DNA of 64,000 bases from JANRLF01 sp033762815 (GTDB taxonomy: Bacteria > Bacteroidota > Bacteroidia > Chitinophagales > CAIOSU01): positions 124,001 to 188,000 of the forward strand of contig JANRLF010000003.1 in NCBI GenBank assembly GCA_033762815.1, read 5' to 3'. The position numbers and the translations under genes were made by a program. Positions 35,547 to 41,214 of this stretch are shown in pieces (the stretch's first letter is position 1; every line of letters begins with the position of its first letter). A model generated the notes under the pieces. The model was given only the letters and a program-made list of their open reading frames with translations. It ran no database searches and was not told the DNA's origin.

Positions 35547-36000
35547 GCAGCTTGACCAGTTCCAACCTACTCTGGAGCGTTGGCGCTTTAAAGGGTATCG
35601 CCTAGTATTTACCAACGGTTGTTTTGATGTGCTGCATGCAGGGCATATCCATCTGCTCTCTTCTGCAAAGGGTTTTGGCGATAAGTTGATAGTAGGGTTG
35701 AATAGCGATGATAGTGTCCGCGCCCTGAAAGGCCCCAGCAGGCCTATTAACCATACGCTGGATAGGGCCACCCTTTTGGCTTCTTTGATTTTTGTAGATG
35801 CGGTAATCGTTTTTGAAGAAGCTACTCCCCTTAAACTCATTGAGTACGTGCAGCCACAAGTATTGGTGAAGGGTGGCGACTACCAGTTGCAGGACATTGT
35901 AGGGGCTGATACGGTGCTGCACAATGGCGGAAAGGTAGAAATCGTGCCCTTTAAGCAAGGCTATTCCAGCACATCCATTATTGACAAGGGGGCGAAATAA
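35509..36000 (+). CDS. rfaE2: D-glycero-beta-D-manno-heptose 1-phosphate adenylyltransferase
   Basis: A 163-residue nucleotidyltransferase corresponding to the C-terminal half of HldE, making ADP-heptose for LPS inner core. It has TNGCFDVLHAGHIHLL (His43, His46 of the H-x-G-H-like motif), VGLNSDDSVRALKGPSRP and QVLVKGGDYQ. The stand-alone form is normal in Bacteroidota. A 38-bp overlap with the upstream flippase-like gene is unusual, but both frames are well supported. Confidence 0.93.
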   Translation: MTLKQLPSSKIFEQLDQFQPTLERWRFKGYRLVFTNGCFDVLHAGHIHLLSSAKGFGDKLIVGLNSDDSVRALKGPSRPINHTLDRATLLASLIFVDAVIVFEEATPLKLIEYVQPQVLVKGGDYQLQDIVGADTVLHNGGKVEIVPFKQGYSSTSIIDKGAK

Positions 36001-36031
36001 AAAAGCCTCCCTGTTTTTCAGGAAGGCTTTT
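36001..36031. terminator. Bidirectional rho-independent terminator
   Basis: AAAAGCCTCCCTG, a TTTTT loop, then CAGGAAGGCTTTT: a 13-bp stem with a single mismatch and A/T-runs on both sides, placed directly after the rfaE2 stop and facing the convergent T9SS gene. Confidence 0.85.
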
Positions 36032-36052
36032 CTTCTATCTTCTTGCGAAACC

Positions 36053-36913
36053 TTATTGTACCAAAATTTTCTTAAAGTAAGTTTGTTCGCCAACTGACAA
36101 TTTAATTAAATACAGGCCACTTTGTAATTCGCCCTTTACGGGGAAGGACTTAGTGGTTTGTCCGTTCATTGGTTCGTTAACGAGGGTTTTCACTAGTTGG
36201 CCATTCAGGCTATAAACATCGGCAACCACCTGCTCGCCATTGGCGTTCAGGCTAAGGTTGATGGCATCGGTCACTGGATTGGGGAACACTTCGATGCCAG
36301 CATCTGAAGCCTCTGGTACGCCAGTGGGGGTATAGGTAAATGCCGCAAAACTGCTAGTAGTCAGTCTATAGACTTTTTGCCTGATTTGGTCGCCCGAAAC
36401 TGCAGAATTATTGTTGGCGGTGTTCACGGTCAAATAAAAATACACATCGGTAGCAGTGGCAGGGGCAGTCCATTTGAATATCCATGAGTTTTGTGTGGTG
36501 GCATCCTTATGGCCTATATATTCCCTTCCACTGGCGGTGCTAATAGCTTCATGGTCGGCATTGGAGCCTGCTCCCAGTGCAAAAGTGCCTACTTTATTCC
36601 CATTTTCATCCAAAGCGGTCAACTGGAAGCCATAACGTCCACCCGAACCGGCATTGACCGATAAATTGTATAAAGTACCCGGTGTATAGCCATTTGTTAG
36701 GCTTGGAGATACACCGCTCAAGGAAATAGTAGGGTCATTAGTTGACAGTGCCGAGCCTGTGTGGCAGCCCGAAGTGTTGCAGGTTGGTTCGCCAGGGGCG
36801 CCAGTATGGCCAGCAGGGGCTTGTGCACTATTGCTGTGGGTTGCTTGGAAAGGCAGGCTTGCCATAATGCCTGCACTGGTGATGGCAAAGGCAATAAGTA
36901 AATTTCGTTTCAT
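36053..36913 (-). CDS. T9SS-secreted protein with choice-of-anchor V (Reeler-like) domain
   Basis: A 286-residue secreted protein: signal peptide (MKRNLLIAFAITSAGIMASL), then GHTGAPGEPTCNTSGCHTGSAL, the Cys-His start of the choice-of-anchor V/Reeler-like beta domain (about 30-190, with GRYGFQLTALDENGNKVGTF). A type A T9SS sorting domain ends the protein (EVFPNPVTDAINLSL...LVKTLVNEP...SGLYLIKLSVG). The C-x-x-x-x-C-H pattern resembles a haem or disulfide site. The ATG at 36913 is chosen because the signal peptide begins there. Confidence 0.85.
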   Translation of the reverse strand: MKRNLLIAFAITSAGIMASLPFQATHSNSAQAPAGHTGAPGEPTCNTSGCHTGSALSTNDPTISLSGVSPSLTNGYTPGTLYNLSVNAGSGGRYGFQLTALDENGNKVGTFALGAGSNADHEAISTASGREYIGHKDATTQNSWIFKWTAPATATDVYFYLTVNTANNNSAVSGDQIRQKVYRLTTSSFAAFTYTPTGVPEASDAGIEVFPNPVTDAINLSLNANGEQVVADVYSLNGQLVKTLVNEPMNGQTTKSFPVKGELQSGLYLIKLSVGEQTYFKKILVQ

Positions 36914-37089
36914 GTGTTGAGATGGTTTATAGGTAAAGATGTCAAAAAAATGAATGATATAATAAGACAGGGCCATGCTTTAGTAAAATTTTACAAATCC
37001 TTTAAGTGGGCGAATCCAAACAAATTGCTCGGAATATTTGTGTTTATGCCCTGCGAGTATTAAATTTGCGTTCCGTTTTTTTGATACAT

Positions 37090-37165
37090 GGTGCGGTAGC
37101 TCAGTTGGTAGAGCAAAGGACTGAAAATCCTTGTGTCGGGGGTTCGATTCCCTCCCACACCACCA
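37090..37165 (+). tRNA. tRNA-Phe (anticodon GAA)
   Basis: Cloverleaf read by eye: acceptor GGTGCGG/CCACACC, D-arm GCTC/GAGC, anticodon stem AAGGA/TCCTT with loop CTGAAAA (anticodon GAA at 37123-37125), T-arm GGGGG/CCCTC with loop TTCGATT, discriminator A and encoded CCA. One C-A mismatch at acceptor pair 5-68. A terminator follows directly. It forms the edge of the accessory toxin/immunity-like cluster. Confidence 0.95.
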
Positions 37166-37170
37166 CCCCT

Positions 37171-37200
37171 AAAGAGGGCATCTATGGATGCCCTCTTTTT
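37171..37200 (+). terminator. Rho-independent terminator of tRNA-Phe
   Basis: AAAGAGGGCATC-TATG-GATGCCCTCTTT then a T-run: a strong perfect stem directly after the CCA end. Confidence 0.85.
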
Positions 37201-37221
37201 ATTTCCACCCTTTTCACCGTC

Positions 37222-37388
37222 GCGCGTAGATTAGCGAAGCGTATCTACGTGTAAATTGTTCGGTAGCTTTCAGCTACTATCCCCTTTGGTATATGTACCC
37301 CACTATCTCCAACAATTTACTCTGAAGAAGACCCCAAATGCTGGCTTACCATTCATTGGGGTCATTATAGGTGCCGTCAGCCTCTATA
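37222..37388. repeat. Repeat R, copy 1 (full)
   Basis: About 167 bp nearly identical to 39870-40038. It begins with GCGCGTAGATTAGCGAAGCG, continues through TTCGGTAGCTTTCAGCTAC, and runs into the 3' end of the small acidic gene on the minus strand. The first part forms a hairpin (CGTAGAT/ATCTACG) around a GCGAAGC mini-hairpin. This copy reaches to within 21 bp of the tRNA-Phe terminator. Confidence 0.9.
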
Positions 37389-37639
37389 AAGCCATGTGGG
37401 GTAAGAATGTATAACAATTCCAAAGTTGCCGCATCAATATATGCGAATTGTCGAGGGCGGTCTGGGAACTCCTTGGGCCCATGCCAATAGGCAACTAGGT
37501 AGATATCCTTAACCGAATCATCTCTTAGCTGCCTGCCTTTTTGAAAACTGACTGAATAAGCGGCATCCTCATCGGATAATTCATAGTCCAGTATATCCAA
37601 TACTGCTTTTACTTTTTCTATTATCGTTTTTTCATCCAT
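37346..37639 (-). CDS. Small acidic protein, immunity-like paralogue 1
   Basis: A 97-residue soluble acidic protein, paralogous to the genes at 38841 and 39966. Shared features: N-terminal I-x-KVKAVLD-x-LDY, central YSVSF, then the near-invariant end TPHGFIEADGTYNDPNEW. No known family recognised. Compared with paralogue 3, the frame stops right after the final Trp because of a small indel, losing a ten-residue tail. Lies last (minus strand) in a run of small genes; an immunity role is inferred from context only. Confidence 0.7.
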   Translation of the reverse strand: MDEKTIIEKVKAVLDILDYELSDEDAAYSVSFQKGRQLRDDSVKDIYLVAYWHGPKEFPDRPRQFAYIDAATLELLYILTPHGFIEADGTYNDPNEW

Positions 37640-37676
37640 GTCTTAGAGTTTATCGGCGGCGAGCCCAACTAGTTGA

Positions 37677-38009
37677 TTACCAATCAGTAAAAATTGCCGA
37701 TATTTGTAACGCCATCCCCAACTTTGGCTTGATAGCTGAAATCAACTTTTTTGCTTCTTCCAGATCTTCTTCTTGTGCAAACTCCCATATCTCGTCTCTA
37801 TAATCGTCATCATAATATTCTGTGAGTTTTAGACAAAGAGAGTTGTCATCCCATTCAGAGAGCTCAGTATACTGCTTTTCCTGTATGTGTGCTGGGAAGA
37901 TGCCCTTTTGGACGGTATCATTTATCGAATCAAGTATTATCGCACGCTTATCTGAACTCAGATTTGCAGAATCTTTACCGAATAAAATTAGTGCTCCAAA
38001 ATCACTCAT
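37677..38009 (-). CDS. Hypothetical small acidic protein (possible immunity protein)
   Basis: A 110-residue acidic protein beginning MSDFGALILFGKDSANLSSD, with an acidic stretch TEYYDDDYRDEIWEFAQEEDLEEAKKL in the middle. No family recognised. Its ATG overlaps the stop of the 38006 gene by 4 bp, so the two are translationally coupled. It differs from the three paralogues around it. Confidence 0.65.
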   Translation of the reverse strand: MSDFGALILFGKDSANLSSDKRAIILDSINDTVQKGIFPAHIQEKQYTELSEWDDNSLCLKLTEYYDDDYRDEIWEFAQEEDLEEAKKLISAIKPKLGMALQISAIFTDW

Positions 38010-38488
38010 GACCGAGGGTTTTTTAACTGAATACTTTGTCTTTCATAAATACTAATCTTATGTTCAATAAGCCGGCTAAGCTTGCCAAAAGATCCCTTTA
38101 TGACTCTTATATAGTAATCATAGGGAGGTATAGCAGCCCAGGACCTTTGGTTTCCATATTCAATCAACATGGGGGAACCATATCCATGTTCTACTTTCTT
38201 AGTTGAAAAATACCATTTGCCGCCGAAGTAATGCATAAAAGCATTACCATAGTAGGCAATAAAAATTGCTGGTAAGAAATTCATATCGATTTCCTGAAAC
38301 AGCATCTGTTCATTGTAGGCCTTTTCAATAGCCTCGCCAAAGTCGTCAATTTCCTGCAAAGAAAAATTAAGTTTGCTTTTGTTAAGCATTTTTGCAGCAA
38401 GCGATAGCAAGTGCTGTTCATTTGCCTTAAACCAAGCATATTCTTCCTTGATAGTTTTTAAACCCCTTTCGTCATTATAGTCTAACAT
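38006..38488 (-). CDS. Hypothetical protein, probable immunity partner of the adjacent orphan fragment
   Basis: A 160-residue protein rich in aromatic residues (YGNAFMHYFGGKWYFSTKKVEHGYGSP, AAIPPYDYYIRVIKG). The visible block around GGKWYF and YGSPMLIEYG recalls small SUKH- or DUF-type immunity proteins, but I cannot assign a family. Its ATG lies 8 bp after the stop of a headless coding fragment at 38497-38781, the arrangement expected for an immunity gene behind a toxin tip. Confidence 0.65.
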   Translation of the reverse strand: MLDYNDERGLKTIKEEYAWFKANEQHLLSLAAKMLNKSKLNFSLQEIDDFGEAIEKAYNEQMLFQEIDMNFLPAIFIAYYGNAFMHYFGGKWYFSTKKVEHGYGSPMLIEYGNQRSWAAIPPYDYYIRVIKGSFGKLSRLIEHKISIYERQSIQLKNPRS

Positions 38489-38496
38489 AAGATAAA

Positions 38497-38781
38497 TTAG
38501 TAAAGTAAGAATAACATTTCCCCCTCAATACCCGCTTTCTTTATCTCGCTAACCGCCCAGTCCAAAGCACTTTCCTCTATTCCTCCTAGCAAATGCCATT
38601 CATATTTAGAAATATTGTTGAGTTCGTTGCTGACGATATCAATATCTTTTAATAACTGTTTCTGAAATGCATTAGTATTCTTAATCCTACCAGATTTAAT
38701 TTCTCTCGCAATTCCATCTACAACATTATCAATAAATCGATTAGTATATTTTGTCTTAATTGCCTTATACGGCTTAGTCCC
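38497..38781 (-). pseudogene. Headless C-terminal coding fragment 1 (orphan toxin tip candidate)
   Basis: An open frame of 94 codons with no usable start, bounded upstream by an in-frame TAG (38782-38784) at the edge of repeat R copy 2. It reads GTKPYKAIKTKYTNRFIDN... to ...IKKAGIEGEMLFLLY with normal protein composition. It stops 8 bp before the next gene. This is the shape of an orphan polymorphic-toxin C-terminal domain. Which toxin fold is not recognised. Confidence 0.6.
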
Positions 38782-38787
38782 CTAGTT

Positions 38788-38883
38788 GCGCATAGATTAG
38801 CGAAGCGTATCTTACTCTGAAGAAGACCCCAAATGCTGGCTTACCATTCATTGGGGTCATTAAAGGTGCCGTCAGCCTCTATA
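38788..38883. repeat. Repeat R, copy 2 (internally deleted)
   Basis: Has both ends of repeat R (GCGCATAGATTAGCGAAGCG and TACTCTGAAGAAGACCCC into the gene 3' end) but lacks about 90 bp between GCGTATCT and TACTCTG. Direct evidence that R is a unit subject to deletion. Confidence 0.85.
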
Positions 38884-39134
38884 TAACCATGGGGAGTTAC
38901 TATATATATAACTTCCATTGTATCTGGATTGATTAGTGCAAAATTTAACGAGCGCTCCATCAATTGCTTAGGGCTATCCCAAAATGAAACAGTATACACG
39001 TCCTTTATAATGCCGTCCCTCAATATTTCATTGGTATCAAAACTGACAGAATAGTTGGCATCTTCGTCTGGCATATTATAGTCTAACTTGTCCAAAATGG
39101 CTTTTACCTTATTTATGATAATTTCATTATCCAT
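38841..39134 (-). CDS. Small acidic protein, immunity-like paralogue 2
   Basis: A 97-residue paralogue of the 37346 gene: INKVKAILDKLDYNMPDEDANYSVSF, then VIYIVTPHGYIEADGTFNDP and NEW at the stop. The C-terminal third and downstream DNA are almost identical to the other copies, while the N-terminal part is diverged. The ATG overlaps the stop of a headless upstream fragment by 8 bp (ATGGATAA). Confidence 0.7.
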   Translation of the reverse strand: MDNEIIINKVKAILDKLDYNMPDEDANYSVSFDTNEILRDGIIKDVYTVSFWDSPKQLMERSLNFALINPDTMEVIYIVTPHGYIEADGTFNDPNEW

Positions 39135-39267
39135 GCTTATAGTTTGTTAGGGTCAATTTCTGCTTTTTTAGTTGTTTAACAACATATTTATTAAAATACC
39201 AATCTGCATGTTTAATTTCCTTTTCCGTAAACTTAGCCTTGTTTTTTATGATTTTATCGTACCCCAC
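39127..39267 (-). pseudogene. Headless C-terminal coding fragment 2 (orphan toxin tip candidate)
   Basis: About 46 codons from a GTG at the edge of repeat C copy 1, reading GYDKIIKNKAKFTEKEIKHA... to ...KQKLTLTNYKHG, Lys-rich, ending in a TAA inside the start of paralogue 2. No complete domain recognised; a remnant of a longer basic toxin C-terminus is the best reading. It could also be translated from the GTG as a short peptide. Confidence 0.5.
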
Positions 39268-39338
39268 TCTCGCAAGCGTCCGCTTGTGAGTGCATTGCGG
39301 GCAGCATCACGCTGCAAAGTAATACAAATAGCACAGCC
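39267..39338. repeat. Repeat C, copy 1
   Basis: Starts CTCTCGCAAGCGTCCGCTTG, contains GCAGC...GCTGC and ends AATACAAATAGCACAGCC. A second copy is at 40326-40398 with about 90 percent identity by eye. It marks the upstream edge of coding fragment 2. Confidence 0.85.
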
Positions 39339-39360
39339 CCGCTTTTGGGGCGGGGCTGTG
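39332..39360. terminator. Strong GC hairpin
   Basis: CACAGCCCCGC, loop TTTTGGG, GCGGGGCTGTG: a perfect 11-bp stem between the end of the 39380 gene and repeat C. Likely transcription terminator or attenuator for the minus-strand run, although no long T-tract follows. Confidence 0.6.
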
Positions 39361-39379
39361 TATTAATAAGTAAGCTTCT

Positions 39380-39706
39380 TTATTCCAAGGTATATATTTC
39401 CCCAGTGGCTTTGTCCTTAAATTTTGTGGCAGAGAGAATTTCATACTCTCTGGGGGGCGTAGTCATGTAATAGGAAAAATGAAGCGGCAGTCCCGTATCG
39501 TCGTCAATTACAAGAAATGCCATGGAGGTTCTGCCAATTAAATCTTTACCCCAATAAAAGCAAGCTTCCCAAGTAATCTTACCTTCTCGAAAATGGTTAC
39601 TTTCTTCATTCACGACCTCTGGGCTTAAAAACTCATCATAGTCAAACTTAACCAAATCTAAAATTTGCCTTGCACGTTCATTTATTTTTTTATTAGTGTA
39701 TTTCAT
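39380..39706 (-). CDS. Hypothetical small protein, possible immunity protein (distant relative of the paralogues)
   Basis: A 108-residue protein with a layout like the paralogue group (helical start, then EACFYWGKDLIGRTSMAFLVIDDDTGLPLHFSYYMTTP) but without the PHG-x-IEADGT end. The first base of its ATG is the last-but-two base of the stop of the preceding fragment (TAATG), so it is coupled to it. No family recognised. Confidence 0.65.
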   Translation of the reverse strand: MKYTNKKINERARQILDLVKFDYDEFLSPEVVNEESNHFREGKITWEACFYWGKDLIGRTSMAFLVIDDDTGLPLHFSYYMTTPPREYEILSATKFKDKATGEIYTLE

Positions 39707-39867
39707 TATTTTTTTATATCTGCTATGTAATCAATGGTTATTTCTTTTTGACCCGACCTTTTTCTTACCCTATTAACATAATCATATGACTCCACCAGTT
39801 CGTCATTCGACCACCTGTCCCTTGTTTTCCAGATAGCTTCCCAAACCCTAGTCTCCTCTTCCCCTTG
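39706..39867 (-). pseudogene. Headless C-terminal coding fragment 3 (orphan toxin tip candidate)
   Basis: About 53 codons from the edge of repeat R copy 3, QGEEETRVWEAIWKTRDRWSNDELV... to ...KEITIDYIADIKK, ending in a TAA that shares a base with the ATG of the next gene. The frame stays open back into the repeat to a TAG at 39922-39924, but has no ATG. Same fragment-then-immunity layout as at 38.5 and 39.1 kb. Confidence 0.5.
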
Positions 39868-39869
39868 TT

Positions 39870-40038
39870 GCGCGTAGATTAGCGAAGCGTATCTACGTGT
39901 AAATTGTTCGGTAGCTTTCAGCTACCATCCCCTTTGGATATATGTACCCCACTATCTCAAATAATTTACTCTGAAGAAGACCCCAAATGCTTGATATACC
40001 ATTCATTGGGGTCATTAAAGGTGCCGTCAGCCTCTATA
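39870..40038. repeat. Repeat R, copy 3 (full)
   Basis: Partner of 37222-37388, about 169 bp with few differences. Spans the non-coding stretch below paralogue 3 and the last ~24 codons of that gene, so both coding and non-coding DNA are shared. Confidence 0.9.
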
Positions 40039-40289
40039 TAACCGTGTGGAGTAATAATATATATTATTTTATTAGTATTGCTATCGATATAGGCAAACTC
40101 CGTCGGACGATCAGCCCATTCCTTGGGTCCTACATCATATCCAACTACATATACATCACGTTTGGTATTATCCCTTAACTCGCATTGTTGTTTAAACCGT
40201 ACAGTGAAAAATGCAGTTTCCTGCTCGTAATAAATCGAATTCCTGTTCAAGAAGTCCGTTACGATTTTGATAATCTCTTCTTTTTCCAT
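39966..40289 (-). CDS. Small acidic protein, immunity-like paralogue 3
   Basis: A 107-residue member of the same family as the 37346 and 38841 genes: EEIIKIVTDFLNRNSIYYEQETAFFTVRF, YVVGYDVGPKEWADRPTEFAYID, TPHGYIEADGTFNDPNEW, then a ten-residue tail YIKHLGSSSE. The other two copies have lost that tail by a small indel, so this one is probably closest to the ancestral form. The start lies 3 bp after the stop of a very short headless frame. Confidence 0.7.
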   Translation of the reverse strand: MEKEEIIKIVTDFLNRNSIYYEQETAFFTVRFKQQCELRDNTKRDVYVVGYDVGPKEWADRPTEFAYIDSNTNKIIYIITPHGYIEADGTFNDPNEWYIKHLGSSSE

Positions 40290-40292
40290 CTT

Positions 40293-40325
40293 TTAAAGTT
40301 CTTTGTAGTTGATGCCTGCATCCCC
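40293..40325 (-). pseudogene. Headless C-terminal remnant 4 (very short)
   Basis: Only about ten codons (GDAGINYKEL, stop) between repeat C copy 2 and paralogue 3. Too short to be convincing alone, but the layout is the same as for fragments 1-3. Confidence 0.3.
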
Positions 40326-40398
40326 CTCTCGCAAGCGTCCGCTTGTGGGGGCATTGCAGGGCAGCATCAGGCTGCAAAGTAATACAAATAGCACAGCC
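40326..40398. repeat. Repeat C, copy 2
   Basis: Second copy of 39267-39338 in the same orientation, with the CGCAAGCG/CGCTTGTG hairpin, GCAGC...GCTGC-like part and AATACAAATAGCACAGCC. It sits between arm B of the composite element and the small-gene array. Confidence 0.85.
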
Positions 40399-40421
40399 TT
40401 CTATCAGACGCAGAAACAATA

Positions 40422-40546
40422 GCATATACCCATTTACCCATTTTTTGATTTGGATTATTCGCACTAAGTGCTTACCATTGATAATGTGCGAGTCGATTTG
40501 AAAATTTGATGATTTGAAAATTTGAAAATGGTTTGGACTGCAATCC
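40422..40546 (-). repeat. Highly conserved inner end of arm B
   Basis: 125 bp differing from 10246-10370 (inverted) at only two positions. This end faces the 30-kb interval in both arms. Confidence 0.85.
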
Positions 40547-40697
40547 TCGCTATAAGCGGGGCTTCTCCCTTAGGGAGAAGAACTGAAAAATGTCGTTCTA
40601 CTTTCTACATTCTACCCTCTACGAATAGAGCAAAAAACAAAAAAACACACTCATTTTAATAAAAACTATTGACAATCAAACAAATAAGCAAAACTGA

Positions 40698-40796
40698 AGT
40701 ACTACTGAAATACCACTGAAGTATCACCGAAATACTACTGAAACTATACTGAAGTACTACTGAAACATCACTGAAGCACTACCGAAATACTACCGA
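40698..40796 (-). repeat. Array 2 of arm B: nine 11-bp tandem units
   Basis: Nine units, on the minus strand TCRGTRRTAYT with a few exceptions (TCAGTATAGTT, TCAGTGATGTT). Same count and order as 10010-10108 but with several unit-specific substitutions. Confidence 0.9.
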
Positions 40797-40992
40797 AACA
40801 GCTTTTTAGATGCTTCAATGAATTTGAAAATTTGGTGATTTGGTAATTTGAAAATGGTTTTTTTATCCGCAATTGTAAATTGTAAATCTGAAATCCCCGC
40901 AATTAGCGGGGCAGGCGTAAATCCCTCTAAAAAACAAAAAACACACTTTTTTTACACAACGCATTGATAAACAGTAGATTAATAGGATTTGA

Positions 40993-41091
40993 ACTACCTG
41001 CGAACACCCCTTGAGCACCCCTTGAAGCACCCGCGAGATACCCTTGAAGTACCCGCGAACACCCCTTGAAGCACCTGCGAAATACCTGCGA
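40993..41091 (-). repeat. Array 1 of arm B: nine 11-bp tandem units
   Basis: Nine units on the minus strand of types TCGCRGGTAYT and TCAAGGGGTGT, in the same order of types as 9706-9804. Total length is 99 bp in both arms. Confidence 0.9.
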
Positions 41092-41214
41092 AACGGAAAT
41101 GGACGCTATGCGGTGACCATTGGCGGTCTAGCAAAATATAAATTAACAAAATAATCAAGCAACCCATACAACCTTCTGGTTATAAGCGCCTTCTAAATAG
41201 GAAACTCCCTCATA

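Larger units (their letters stand above)
40422..41094 (-). repeat. Composite intergenic element, inverted-repeat arm B
   Basis: Reverse-complement copy of arm A, 673 bp. Reading on the minus strand: array 1, T-rich linker with TAGAGGGATTTACGCCTGCC and the CCCCGC/GCGGGG hairpin, CAAATTTT-type repeats, AAAGCTGTTTCGGTAG, array 2, second linker, conserved inner end. It differs from arm A by scattered substitutions and by sequence replacement in the linkers. It fills the gap between the small-gene array and the hydrolase gene; nothing else is seen there. Confidence 0.9.

Noticed and set aside
38497..38781. Complete small gene for fragment 1
   Set aside because: No start codon before residue ~88 and an in-frame stop at the repeat boundary, so it is a headless fragment.
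10371..40421. Composite transposon or integrative element bounded by the inverted arms
   Set aside because: The interval carries essential housekeeping genes and no transposase, integrase or conjugation gene.
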